From contig CAZAPZ010000048.1 in assembly GCA_964487285.1 (NCBI GenBank), positions 1 through 11,469 of the forward strand: 11,469 nucleotides of DNA, given 5' to 3'. Every line of letters starts with the position of its first letter. Within the stretch, counting starts at the first letter, position 1. The position numbers and the translations under genes are program-made. Shown piece after piece: positions 1 through 7,101 of the stretch. The notes beneath the pieces were generated by a model, which was not told where the DNA came from, did not search any database, and saw only the letters and a program-made list of their open reading frames with translations. Source of the DNA: CAZAPZ01 sp964487285. GTDB lineage: Bacteria > Campylobacterota_A > Desulfurellia > JAADFJ01.

Positions 1-32
1 CCACTGCAGCTGCGTTTAGTACATAACATCAG

Positions 33-230
33 TTAATAATCTCCATCTTCTTTGATCTCTTTTTTAAGGGGCCCCTTACTGCTGACTTCATATAGATAAT
101 ACCGACTGTTTATGAGTCTAAGCTCCGTGCCATTTCTTTCTATGCTTTGCAGCTCATTGAGGATGTACTGCCGTAGTTTATCCAAGTTATTTTTATTTGC
201 ACAATACGTATTTACGTAATAGTAATATGA
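33..230 (-). pseudogene. possible transposase N-terminal remnant
   Basis: Reading the minus strand from 230 to a TAA at 33-35 gives about 65 codons without a stop and without any ATG. The later part contains ELQSIERNGTELRLINSRYY followed by LYEVSSK. The pattern of a short helical segment, then IN-x-RYYLYEVSSK, resembles the N-terminal region of DDE transposases of the IS1634/IS4-like kind. That likeness is from memory and has not been searched. The frame lacks a start, is closed upstream by a TGA at 231-233, and stops soon after the motif, so it cannot encode a working enzyme. It could instead be a chance open frame, although the codon flow looks protein-like. Confidence 0.35.
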
Positions 231-291
231 TCACAATTATCCTCATTTATCAATACTAATGCTCCTTTTTTATCCTATTACGTATTTTGTG
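200..291. repeat. interrupted inverted repeat (TACGTAATAG arms)
   Basis: The left arm TACGTAATAG (213-222) and the right arm CTATTACGTA (275-284) are perfect reverse complements 52 bases apart. CACAA at 200-204 and TTGTG at 287-291 extend the pairing beyond an asymmetric internal loop. The left arm overlaps the transposase-like remnant, so the repeat may be a relic of mobile-element DNA. No T-run follows on either strand, which argues against a terminator. Confidence 0.35.
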
Positions 292-300
292 GAGAAGTTA

Positions 301-327
301 GAGATCAAATTTTAATTTCTAGATCTC
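301..327. repeat. inverted repeat GAGATC...GATCTC
   Basis: GAGATC at 301-306 pairs with GATCTC at 322-327. Inside, AAATT (307-311) pairs with AATTT (314-318), leaving a three-base bulge. It lies about 70 bases past the nosY stop. There is no adjoining T-run, so its role is unknown. Confidence 0.3.
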
Positions 328-396
328 ACCCAATCTTAGCCTTCCGTAGATGCGCTTATTGTGCAGTGGTCTCATAAATATCTATGACCTTATTTT

Positions 397-1224
397 TTAT
401 ATAAAGTCATTTTCTCTAAAGAAAATATATCCTATGTAAGAAATAAATATACCAAAAAAAGCAGGATAAAAAAAGCTTATAATTATCAAGCCCGTATGAC
501 CGAGTTTAGCTGTAACTGTCCATGCAATAGGTCCTATAATTGCGAGTTTGGGATCAAAAAGGCTGTATGCAGCTATACGAAAGAGTTCTATTGGGTTTGC
601 TAATGCCGCTGCCAATATTATGTTTATATTAATATGAAATTTTAGAAATATTCCCAATAAAGCTACATCAAGAAACATCACAAACAGAAACCATACAAAA
701 AAGGCGGTTAGAATCGCCGTGTCCTGCTTGCGCGAAACCGATGAGATGAAGTATGATATTCCCAAAAAGCACAATGAAAGTGATATAACCATAAGCGAGT
801 AGGAAAAAACTATGCTCCATGGTATGGGAAAACCTTTAGCCGCCGTCCATATAACGCTCCCAAAAATTGCCGCAAAAATAGGAATTACTATAACTGCAAA
901 TCGGCCGATAAATTTTCCCCAGTAATAAGCTGACTCCGGTATAGGCAAGGATATCATATATTCGAGCACGAGCGTCTCTTTTTCCATTACAACGGATCTT
1001 ACCGTGGTTATCAATATGAATAATGGGAGTACAACGATAGTAATTTCAATATATGTTATCAATACTCGAGATAAGCCGGAAAAACCGAGAACTTGGGACT
1101 CGGTTATTCCGGACCATAAAAATCCTGCCATCAGGCCGCAAAAAAGTATGAAATAGATATAAAACCATTTTGCTTTGAAAGAATCTTTCATTTCAAGCAT
1201 TGCTATTTTACCAAGTTTAGACAT
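397..1224 (-). CDS. nosY: NosY, ABC permease for CuZ maturation
   Basis: This is the integral membrane subunit of the NosDFY ABC system, which works with the ATPase NosF and the periplasmic NosD to assemble the CuZ centre of N2O reductase. The 275-residue product is the usual NosY length. It shows about six hydrophobic segments, starting near residue 20, and ANPIELFRIAA near the C-terminal third, which matches the NPxxxFRIAA pattern typical of NosY within the ABC-2 permease family. The ATG is preceded by AGGA at six bases, after a 26-base gap from nosL. It is the last gene of the operon, and no convincing terminator follows. In many clusters nosY directly follows nosF; here nosL sits between them. 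Confidence 0.93.
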   Translation of the reverse strand: MSKLGKIAMLEMKDSFKAKWFYIYFILFCGLMAGFLWSGITESQVLGFSGLSRVLITYIEITIVVLPLFILITTVRSVVMEKETLVLEYMISLPIPESAYYWGKFIGRFAVIVIPIFAAIFGSVIWTAAKGFPIPWSIVFSYSLMVISLSLCFLGISYFISSVSRKQDTAILTAFFVWFLFVMFLDVALLGIFLKFHININIILAAALANPIELFRIAAYSLFDPKLAIIGPIAWTVTAKLGHTGLIIISFFYPAFFGIFISYIGYIFFRENDFI

Positions 1225-1250
1225 ATATTATCCTATCGGTTTTATCCAAA

Positions 1251-1808
1251 TTATTTTTTTGCTTTGGAACCCTGCATCTTAGTAGTTCCATTAGAATTCA
1301 TTTTCATCTGCATCTTAGCTCCATTATTAAGGTGCATTTTTAACAGACTCTTTCGTTTCTGAAGCAGGTAGCTCTCAGCCTCTTTCCATTTAAATGCCCC
1401 TGGTTCCGGTTTTGAAAGTGCGCCAAGTCCATATCCCATAGGTGTGATTTGACCTTTAACCCAATATGCCTTTCTAGCGTTAAGCCATTTTCCTGTTTTA
1501 CTATCCGTGACCCAGATTTTAGCCTCTTTGAACCAATCGGATGTATGATTATGTTTTACCCAAACTACAGCATCGCCAATATCATCAAATTTATAAGCTT
1601 TGCCGATTACAGGATTTGTTATTTCGGCAGCATGATGTCTATCAACTATCAGCATTCCACATTGAGCACAAACATCCTTGCTCCATCTGATCGGAACAGG
1701 TTTGTCGAATTCCGATTTTCCAGGCAGACCAAAAATAGCTATCAATCCGCCTATAACTACGATGATAACAACGCCAAATGGAATAATAAGCTTTGCTAAT
1801 TTACTCAT
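1251..1808 (-). CDS. nosL: NosL, membrane-anchored copper chaperone
   Basis: NosL binds Cu(I) outside the cytoplasm and supplies it for NosZ metal-centre assembly through NosDFY. The protein has the family core: the metal-binding CAQCGM (Cys47, Cys50, Met52), then FDDIGDAVVWV (about 74-84), a WVTD segment near 99-102, and the TPMGYGLGA block (about 122-130). Two features are unusual. There is no lipobox cysteine; a single hydrophobic helix (about 7-29) seems to act as an uncleaved anchor, whereas NosL is commonly a lipoprotein. The C-terminus (about 155-185) is a Met/Lys-rich tail with Met158, 166, 168, 170 and 178 that could bind extra copper. The start overlaps the nosF stop as ATGAGTAA with AGGAGG five bases upstream, so translation is probably coupled. 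Confidence 0.92.
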   Translation of the reverse strand: MSKLAKLIIPFGVVIIVVIGGLIAIFGLPGKSEFDKPVPIRWSKDVCAQCGMLIVDRHHAAEITNPVIGKAYKFDDIGDAVVWVKHNHTSDWFKEAKIWVTDSKTGKWLNARKAYWVKGQITPMGYGLGALSKPEPGAFKWKEAESYLLQKRKSLLKMHLNNGAKMQMKMNSNGTTKMQGSKAKK

Positions 1809-2463
1809 TTATACCTCCTATGTATTTTACATATTTTTCATCTGTTACTATTTTTCCGTTATCCATTTCAATGATTCGTGTTGGCAAAATTTCTGGAGTT
1901 TTGAAAGAGGCGTGGGATGTGTATAAAATTGTTACATTTTTACCAAGCTCGTTTATTATTGCCGCCATAGTTTTTCTGCTGTCAGGATCAATATACGCTA
2001 CAGGTTCATCTAATATGAGCAGTTCGGGCATTCTTCCCAATGCAATAGCAATTAAGACCTTTTTTTGCATACCTCCTGACAACTTCCTAAAACTTCTGTT
2101 TATACTGTTTTTATCAAAACCTAACTGCTCCAAAAGGTCATAAGACATTTTATTTCTCTTCTCGGATATATCAAATATAAAATCAATCAGTTGAGATACG
2201 CTCATTGATATTGGCGGAGGAATCTGCGGTGTATATCCTGTTTTTGCAGCTATTTTGTTCCTTTTTGTTCTTGCATCCTCATCAAAAATCTCTATTTTCC
2301 CTTTATACCTATAGATGCCCATGATACATCTAATAAGAGTTGTTTTCCCGCTTCCATTATCGCCAAAAATTGCCACGCGTTCACCTTTCTTGATAGAAAG
2401 ACAAATATTTCTTAAAACTGTTTCTTTTCCAAAATTTTTTTGAAGATTTTCTATTTTTATCAA
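1801..2463 (-). CDS. nosF: NosF, cytoplasmic ABC ATPase
   Basis: NosF is the ATP-hydrolysing subunit of the NosDFY system and drives the handling of copper or sulfur species needed for CuZ. All ABC motifs are present in the 220 residues: Walker A GDNGSGKTT (34-42), a Q-loop Gln near residue 80 (YTPQ), the signature LSGGM (128-132), Walker B LLILDEP (148-154) and the switch His184 in TSHA. The length is short compared with the roughly 300 residues of many clade I NosF proteins, so the C-terminal extension is reduced. The start codon is TTG at 2463, chosen because GAGAGGA lies just upstream and the product then begins MIKIENL, a normal ABC beginning. It starts 14 bases after the nosH stop and overlaps nosL by 8 bases. 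Confidence 0.93.
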   Translation of the reverse strand: MIKIENLQKNFGKETVLRNICLSIKKGERVAIFGDNGSGKTTLIRCIMGIYRYKGKIEIFDEDARTKRNKIAAKTGYTPQIPPPISMSVSQLIDFIFDISEKRNKMSYDLLEQLGFDKNSINRSFRKLSGGMQKKVLIAIALGRMPELLILDEPVAYIDPDSRKTMAAIINELGKNVTILYTSHASFKTPEILPTRIIEMDNGKIVTDEKYVKYIGGINE

Positions 2464-2467
2464 ATTA

Positions 2468-2474
2468 TCCTCTC
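2468..2474 (-). promoter_or_regulatory. ribosome binding site deciding the TTG start of nosF
   Basis: On the minus strand GAGAGGA precedes TTG (2463-2461) by four bases. No ATG is positioned to give a normal ABC N-terminus, so this site supports the TTG as the true start. Confidence 0.6.
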
Positions 2475-2477
2475 GTT

Positions 2478-3422
2478 CTATAAAATCTTGTTTAAATATC
2501 TTATATCAAATTTATATGCGCTTGTTCCGCATACATCTAAGCATCTGGCGCAATTTGTACAGCTTGCTCCTTCAACAAATGCATTTCTATCCGAAAGAAT
2601 GTTTGCCAATGCATGGGTGTCTGTTAAAAGAATAGGATCTATGCAAACTTTATAGCAATTACCGCACTCCGTACAAGCATCAAGATCAAGCCTGACTCTA
2701 AGGAATGAAAGCTTTCCCAACATACCGTAAGTTGTTCCGGTCGGACACACATATTTGCACCATGCTCGTCTGTCAAACAAGAGCTCATATAACAGCAGGA
2801 ACAATGCCCATAGAAGTAGGAATGTCGGTCCATATGTCACGGCTCGATTCAGTATGTCAACAGGATTAAATGCTTCAAAAAATAGTACGCCTGAAAAAAA
2901 CGGTATGATTATAAATATAACCCAAAAAACATATCTCATATTTTCCGAATGCATACGTCGCCTTTTTATGAGTCCTTTTTTTTCGAGGTAGGTGTGAACT
3001 ATCTCTGTTATCTCGCCTAAAAGTCCGTACGGGCAAACCCATGAACAAAAAGTTCTGCCTCCTACTATAACATAGAATATGAAAATAGTTGCAAGTCCAA
3101 TGATTGCATTCAAAGTTATCATTTTATGTGCTGCAACGAATTCAATACCTGTGTAGAGATCTATTAAAAAAAAGCTCGCAAGACGCGATCCGTTGAGGCT
3201 GCCGCCGAGAAAATCAAGCCCCCATTTAAAAGAGAGATAAAAAGTGGCTGATATTGCAACGATTGTTATCCATCTGATATATCTAATGGGTATTTTGTGA
3301 GGTCTTAGCCTATTCGTATTAACAAATAGATCGTATATTGAGCCAGCTTCGCTTTTGGCACCTGCCTTCACTCTCGCTGCTTCTTTGGATAGCCTTATTA
3401 TGGGTTTGCCGCTTTTAAACAT
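2478..3422 (-). CDS. nosH: NosH, NapH-like membrane ferredoxin
   Basis: This is a polytopic membrane iron-sulfur protein of the NapH family, thought to form a quinol-oxidising pair with NosG in clade II N2O respiration. It has about four to five hydrophobic segments (near 49-66, 82-98, 103-121, 165-183 and 198-215). The two CxxxCP motifs of the family are CSWVCP (126-131) and CKYVCP (222-227). Two C-terminal [4Fe-4S] sites follow: Cys250/253/256/260 and Cys288/291/294/298. The last cysteine of each site is followed by Ile-Asp-Pro or Gly instead of the usual direct Pro. The 314-residue length is ordinary for the family. Its ATG overlaps the nosG stop (ATGTTTAA), which points to coupled translation of the two partners. 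Confidence 0.92.
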   Translation of the reverse strand: MFKSGKPIIRLSKEAARVKAGAKSEAGSIYDLFVNTNRLRPHKIPIRYIRWITIVAISATFYLSFKWGLDFLGGSLNGSRLASFFLIDLYTGIEFVAAHKMITLNAIIGLATIFIFYVIVGGRTFCSWVCPYGLLGEITEIVHTYLEKKGLIKRRRMHSENMRYVFWVIFIIIPFFSGVLFFEAFNPVDILNRAVTYGPTFLLLWALFLLLYELLFDRRAWCKYVCPTGTTYGMLGKLSFLRVRLDLDACTECGNCYKVCIDPILLTDTHALANILSDRNAFVEGASCTNCARCLDVCGTSAYKFDIRYLNKIL

Positions 3423-4107
3423 TTTCAGAGCTCCATTTTTTTCTAGGAATTATTACGATTGCGGCAGGATTAACAGGACAAACCATTTCGCATACTCCGC
3501 ATCCGGTGCATCCGGCGTGCACAATTGGAGTCTGATATGTTTTTCCTGTCTTTGTGTCTTTCTTCCCTTCTATATCAATGGCGCCAGGTCCTATTGGGCA
3601 TTCATCTGCACAAAGCCTACAAAGCTCTTTTCGGTAAGAGTCAGGATGAACTTTCCATTTATAGTCCTCTGTATTGTAATTATGAGGAGTTGAGCCTGTA
3701 TATAGCTTGTTGTTCACCGAAAGGCAAATATTAGGTTTTAAAACTGCCAATCCAATTCTCACCATCTCTGCATTTTGCGCTTTTTCATGTATAAGGGCGC
3801 CTGATGGGCAAACCAAAACACACTGTATGCCGACGCAAGAAAAATCGCACGCGCTATGACGAGAATCTATAAATGCCGTTCCCGCACTGAGTCCTTCGGT
3901 AATATCGGCTAAATGAATGGCTTTAACAGGGCATATTTGAACGCATAAACCGCATTTTATGCATGCAGCTAAGAACCTATTTTCATTAATAGCACCCGGC
4001 GGCCTAAGCATATCCTTTCTATTCTTAAGAAATGGAACGGAAATAGTTCCAACTATACCGCCCGCAGCGGCGATACCAACATAGCTTAAAAATAAGCGTC
4101 TTTTCAT
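3415..4107 (-). CDS. nosG: NosG, NapG-like four-cluster ferredoxin
   Basis: NosG is a NapG-type protein predicted to face the periplasm and to take electrons from NosH towards the cytochrome c / NosZ end of the chain. The N-terminus MKRRLFL followed by a hydrophobic stretch fits the twin-arginine RRxFL motif, so it is likely exported folded with its clusters. Four cysteine groups fit four [4Fe-4S] clusters: Cys49/52/55/59, Cys87/91/96/100, Cys163/166/170 (with Cys128 a candidate extra ligand) and Cys200/203/206/210. The length of 230 residues is within the usual range. AAGGAGA lies eight bases before the ATG. It begins 36 bases after the nosD stop and overlaps nosH by 8 bases. Confidence 0.92.
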   Translation of the reverse strand: MKRRLFLSYVGIAAAGGIVGTISVPFLKNRKDMLRPPGAINENRFLAACIKCGLCVQICPVKAIHLADITEGLSAGTAFIDSRHSACDFSCVGIQCVLVCPSGALIHEKAQNAEMVRIGLAVLKPNICLSVNNKLYTGSTPHNYNTEDYKWKVHPDSYRKELCRLCADECPIGPGAIDIEGKKDTKTGKTYQTPIVHAGCTGCGVCEMVCPVNPAAIVIIPRKKWSSENV

Positions 4108-4143
4108 CTATTGCATCTCCTTAATCATCCAACTATATGCTCT

Positions 4144-5421
4144 TTATAAATCCCTATGTCGATTGTTAACAGGTTCCATCAATGGATTTTTATCGATCAA
4201 GATATTTATGGGTTGTGAAAACGGTATAAGTTTTTTTATAAAATTTATAAAAAGAAACAGAGGGGATCCTTCAAATAGGCGTAAATTAGGATAATCTCTG
4301 GTTAGAGAACCTGAAAATTGGGTCACTAAATACGGAGTATCGCCCACTCCATCACTATTTTCATCAAAACCCCTATATCGATCCCAATAATTCTTATTCC
4401 AAAAACCTCTCGGATGACCGATCATGCCTCCTGTAACTGAAATATCTTTAATATTGCCTATAAAATTATCGCCGGTGAATATATTCTGATTCCTTGTTGC
4501 ATCAACATTGAAATAAAGAGCTATTCCATTGTAATAAAATCCGTCATTTATGAACTTGCACTTGCTCCCCGGTTCATACGGAGATTCGTGAAGATAAATT
4601 GCCCTAGTGCAATGAGTAATTCGTGTATTTTTTATTAGAACATAGCTTGCATCTTTCATGCCTATTCCTATCCCTGTTATGCTATTATTATTTGAAATAA
4701 TCACGTTTTGTATCTTAACATGTTTTACATACATAAGATAAATGCCGACCATATTGTCACTGCCTTTATAATCTATAACAGTATCGTAGTTTGAATACAT
4801 AAAATGTATTCCATATCTTGATCGTACACTTCTTTCCCCAATAATAGTATTATGCTTGCAAAACCAAACAACAAAGTCACGTGCATCGTGCATATAATTA
4901 TCTTTTAACAAATTATTATTGCTCCACCACAAACGAAATCCGTCTCCGCGTAAACCTGTTTCTTTGTACGGTTTAGAAGATATATTGTTTCCGATAATTT
5001 TATTGTTATTCGCTCGCTTGAGTACTATTCCGTATAAGCAGTTTTTAACTCTGTTGTGTATGATATGATTATTAGACGAATAAATCGTAATTCCGGCATC
5101 CATCTTATAACCAAGATCACCGGAGTCTCTTATAATAAGGTTTTCAATTGTAACACCGTCTGATCGTATTGTTATTACCGTCCCCTTTCCTCCGCCGTCT
5201 ATAATAGTCGAATTATTTCCATCAATTGTTATTGGTTTGTTAATGACAATTGGTCCGCTATAGATCTTGTTTCTCAGTTTTATAACTGAGTTTTTTGGGG
5301 CGTTATTTATCATAAGCTGCAGATTTTCGGAATATGCAGCTTGTGGAATAACAAAAGTTAATAATGCGGTAAAAAAAAGCAGATTAATACTATCAAGTCT
5401 TAATCTGCTAAACTTTATCAT
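4144..5421 (-). CDS. nosD: NosD, periplasmic beta-helix maturation protein
   Basis: NosD is the periplasmic partner of NosFY in building the CuZ site of NosZ. Residues 1-31 form a Sec signal peptide with a likely cleavage after Ala-Tyr-Ser. From about 45 to 330 the chain is a series of short right-handed beta-helix repeats rich in Asn and in I-x-x-N-x-I patterns, as in the NosD/CASH family. Near the C-terminus NYWDRY (345-350) and DENSDGVGDTPY (353-364) form the Asp-rich block that closes NosD proteins. At 425 residues the length is typical. The start overlaps the preceding gene by 14 bases; an AAGGAAA is some ten bases upstream of the ATG, so the binding site is weak and coupling is likely. 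Confidence 0.95.
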   Translation of the reverse strand: MIKFSRLRLDSINLLFFTALLTFVIPQAAYSENLQLMINNAPKNSVIKLRNKIYSGPIVINKPITIDGNNSTIIDGGGKGTVITIRSDGVTIENLIIRDSGDLGYKMDAGITIYSSNNHIIHNRVKNCLYGIVLKRANNNKIIGNNISSKPYKETGLRGDGFRLWWSNNNLLKDNYMHDARDFVVWFCKHNTIIGERSVRSRYGIHFMYSNYDTVIDYKGSDNMVGIYLMYVKHVKIQNVIISNNNSITGIGIGMKDASYVLIKNTRITHCTRAIYLHESPYEPGSKCKFINDGFYYNGIALYFNVDATRNQNIFTGDNFIGNIKDISVTGGMIGHPRGFWNKNYWDRYRGFDENSDGVGDTPYLVTQFSGSLTRDYPNLRLFEGSPLFLFINFIKKLIPFSQPINILIDKNPLMEPVNNRHRDL

Positions 5422-6172
5422 AGTTTAAGAATTTCCTTTTCGAAAAATATGACAAAGTAAAAAATAGTGATGCAAATAGTAGTAACGTAAAACCGTATGC
5501 AGGATGGTTATGAGTGGAGAACTGAGCCACCTTACCTATTCCAAATAAGATTGGCGTAAAGGAATGAACTTTAAATGCTGCCCATGGGTTAAGATGAAAT
5601 CCTATCCAATGACTCCAGAAAGAAAATATTATTATAAATAAAAATGGAGCTAAAATAGGAACCACAATTAGCCAGCCGAGCAACTTTTTTCTATAAAAAA
5701 TAAATGGAATTAGCATTAAAACCATTAAATTTGTCAAGTAACCCGATAAGTTTCTCAGTACGGGCGAAGCAAAAGTTAAAGGCAGCATTCCTATGTAATG
5801 ATTTATAACATCCATCTCATGCAAACAGTCCACTGTGCTGCATCCATTTTTCGGCCCGCTTATAAAAATATCTACAAGCAGACCATCAGGGAAAGATTTT
5901 TTTGGATATTGAGGTGCATCAAGTGCTATCCTCCAGAGAGGCAGACCATCGGGTACTATAACATGAGATCCTATGGGAATGAGAAGCTTCGGTATTTTGT
6001 TTCCTAATTTCTCCCATTCTTTTACATAGCCCTTAACTCCAAAAACATTTGTAACTCTGCTCTCGCTCAAATTCTCCTCATATACTGATTTTTTGTATAT
6101 GTGAGGCCATAGCGTTGCTACAATGAACAAAATAATCCCTATAACACCATAAATTTGAAATTTTTTGATCAT
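5408..6172 (-). CDS. nosB: four-helix membrane protein, probable NosB
   Basis: Four hydrophobic helices are seen (about 7-24, 143-160, 163-183 and 225-243) with a soluble loop of about 115 residues after the first. That loop holds LPLWRIALDAPQYP (77-90), PDGLLVDIFISG (95-106), a Cys pair (Cys111, Cys116) and HEMDVINHYIGM (118-129), which look like conserved family blocks; I recall similar blocks in nos-linked membrane proteins but cannot confirm this by search. NosB of clade II clusters is a four-helix protein of unknown role, so both topology and position between nosZ and nosD fit. His, Met and Cys residues in the loop could serve metal handling, an inference only. It starts 16 bases after the cytochrome gene with no clear ribosome binding site, so translation may depend on that gene. 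Confidence 0.65.
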   Translation of the reverse strand: MIKKFQIYGVIGIILFIVATLWPHIYKKSVYEENLSESRVTNVFGVKGYVKEWEKLGNKIPKLLIPIGSHVIVPDGLPLWRIALDAPQYPKKSFPDGLLVDIFISGPKNGCSTVDCLHEMDVINHYIGMLPLTFASPVLRNLSGYLTNLMVLMLIPFIFYRKKLLGWLIVVPILAPFLFIIIFSFWSHWIGFHLNPWAAFKVHSFTPILFGIGKVAQFSTHNHPAYGFTLLLFASLFFTLSYFSKRKFLNYDKV

Positions 6173-6188
6173 CTGTTACTGATATCAG

Positions 6189-6608
6189 CTATTTTTTCTT
6201 TTTACTGCTTTTTGATGCTATCCTCGCAAGGTATTGATAAAGTTTGCCTGCATCAGCTTTATTAACTCCGTTGTTTGGCATATATTCATTATATTCATGA
6301 ATTAATGCCTTAACCCCAGGCTCTTTATAATGTTTTTTTGGATCCATTATCCAGCTTATGACCCATTTTTTTGTCTTAAATTTTGCAAGAGCTGCAATAG
6401 CCGCAATAGCAGGTCCCGATGTACTATTCTTATACATATATGTATGGCATCCGCTGCAGCCGTAATTATCAAATACATCTCTCAAGCCGGATATACTCTG
6501 GGTTTTCCCATTATTTGCTATATTACCGGCATAAGATGCAGGTAATAAAATAACTAACGACATAATTGAAATCAACATAAGAACCGTATAATTAATATTC
6601 TTAATCAT
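6189..6608 (-). CDS. nosC: monohaem cytochrome c, NosC-like
   Basis: This is a small periplasmic class I cytochrome c that probably passes electrons to the CuA centre of NosZ. A Sec signal peptide covers about residues 1-27 (cut near SYA-G). The haem site is CSGCH (Cys51, Cys54, His55), and the sixth ligand is most likely Met110 in EYMPN, about 55 residues later, the normal spacing for a short monohaem domain. The C-terminus ends in a run of lysines (SSKKKK), which would suit docking to an acidic partner. GGAAG lies about ten bases upstream of the ATG. Wolinella-type clusters encode two such cytochromes (NosC1, NosC2); only one is present here. Confidence 0.85.
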   Translation of the reverse strand: MIKNINYTVLMLISIMSLVILLPASYAGNIANNGKTQSISGLRDVFDNYGCSGCHTYMYKNSTSGPAIAAIAALAKFKTKKWVISWIMDPKKHYKEPGVKALIHEYNEYMPNNGVNKADAGKLYQYLARIASKSSKKKK

Positions 6609-6642
6609 TCTTATAATACTTCCTTTTTTTCTAAAATATTGG

Positions 6643-6671
6643 GTTGGGAAAGCAACTACGGCTTCCCCAAC
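6643..6671 (-). ncRNA. hairpin between the small secreted protein gene and nosC
   Basis: In the minus-strand transcript the two arms (6671-6661 and 6653-6643) pair over 11 positions around a 7-base loop, the only non-Watson-Crick pair being a G-U. On the plus strand the same position would be an A-C mismatch, so the structure is better in the nos mRNA than in its complement. No T-run follows directly, only a short ATATTTT, so it is not a standard terminator. It sits in the largest gap of the operon (76 bases) and could protect the upstream nosZ part of the message or reduce transcription of the rest. Confidence 0.6.
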
Positions 6672-6684
6672 ATCTATGATATTC

Positions 6685-7080
6685 CTATTTTTTCTTACCC
6701 GTTATAAAGTTTTTGATAACAAAAGCCTTAGACGCTGCTTTTACAAGATATTGCCATTCCATTCCACTCCATTCGTATGCAGCTTTCCATTTGCCTTCTT
6801 TGGCAAGCTTTTCGGTTTTTTTGCGATTTTTATTAGCATACCCAATCTGCATTATCGCATCCTGCATAATAAGTTTTGCTTTAGGATAGCTTTTATAATG
6901 AAGTTTGTTTAATTCCGCAACAGCCTGCTTTATTGCAACTCTTGTGGAATTATTTGTTTTTATCTGTTCGTGATAGCGAGCTTCGTAATTTGTCCCGGCA
7001 AAAGCCTGCGATGCTGCAAAACTCCATATCATAAAAACCGATAACATCAATCCGGCAACAAGTTTCAATTTTGATTTCAT
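6685..7080 (-). CDS. small secreted protein of unknown function between nosZ and nosC
   Basis: I do not recognise this 131-residue product. Residues 1-28 form a clear Sec signal peptide, probably cut after AFA, giving a mature protein of about 103 residues. The mature part is basic, has no cysteine and no haem motif, and appears mostly helical, with Ala/Lys-rich stretches (about 48-60, 67-83, 87-120). It holds His37 and His61, several Met residues (72, 77, 107), the aromatic block WSGMEWQY (104-111) and a terminal Gly-Lys-Lys-Lys. AGGAGG stands six bases before the ATG, so it should be well translated. It starts 21 bases after the nosZ stop, ahead of the hairpin, which suggests expression close to that of nosZ. 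A helper for NosZ or for electron transfer is possible but is inference. Confidence 0.8.
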   Translation of the reverse strand: MKSKLKLVAGLMLSVFMIWSFAASQAFAGTNYEARYHEQIKTNNSTRVAIKQAVAELNKLHYKSYPKAKLIMQDAIMQIGYANKNRKKTEKLAKEGKWKAAYEWSGMEWQYLVKAASKAFVIKNFITGKKK

Positions 7081-7101
7081 TTTAATCCTCCTTTTTGTAA
7101 T

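Larger units (their letters stand above)
1..396. other. gene-poor left edge downstream of nosY
   Basis: No intact gene is seen here. On the minus strand a frame open from about 230 to 33 reads like a worn transposase fragment (listed separately). Inverted repeats lie at 200-291 and 301-327. A weak hairpin (368-389) follows the nosY stop at once, but no T-run follows it, so no clear intrinsic terminator for the nos operon can be named. The stretch is best read as the decayed junction between the nos cluster and whatever lies beyond the window. Confidence 0.5.

Noticed and set aside
368..389. Intrinsic terminator right after nosY
   Set aside because: The stem is only about seven pairs with a two-base bulge, and no T-run follows on the minus strand.
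1206..1808. Shared MSKL starts of NosL, NosY and the ligase-family protein as a repeated sequence
   Set aside because: The codons differ between genes and similarity ends after four residues, so it is chance or a common start preference.
1449..1926. Plus-strand open frames antisense to nosL and nosF, and similar ones elsewhere in the cluster
   Set aside because: They lie opposite genes with clear family motifs, show no recognisable protein features, and lack ribosome binding sites.
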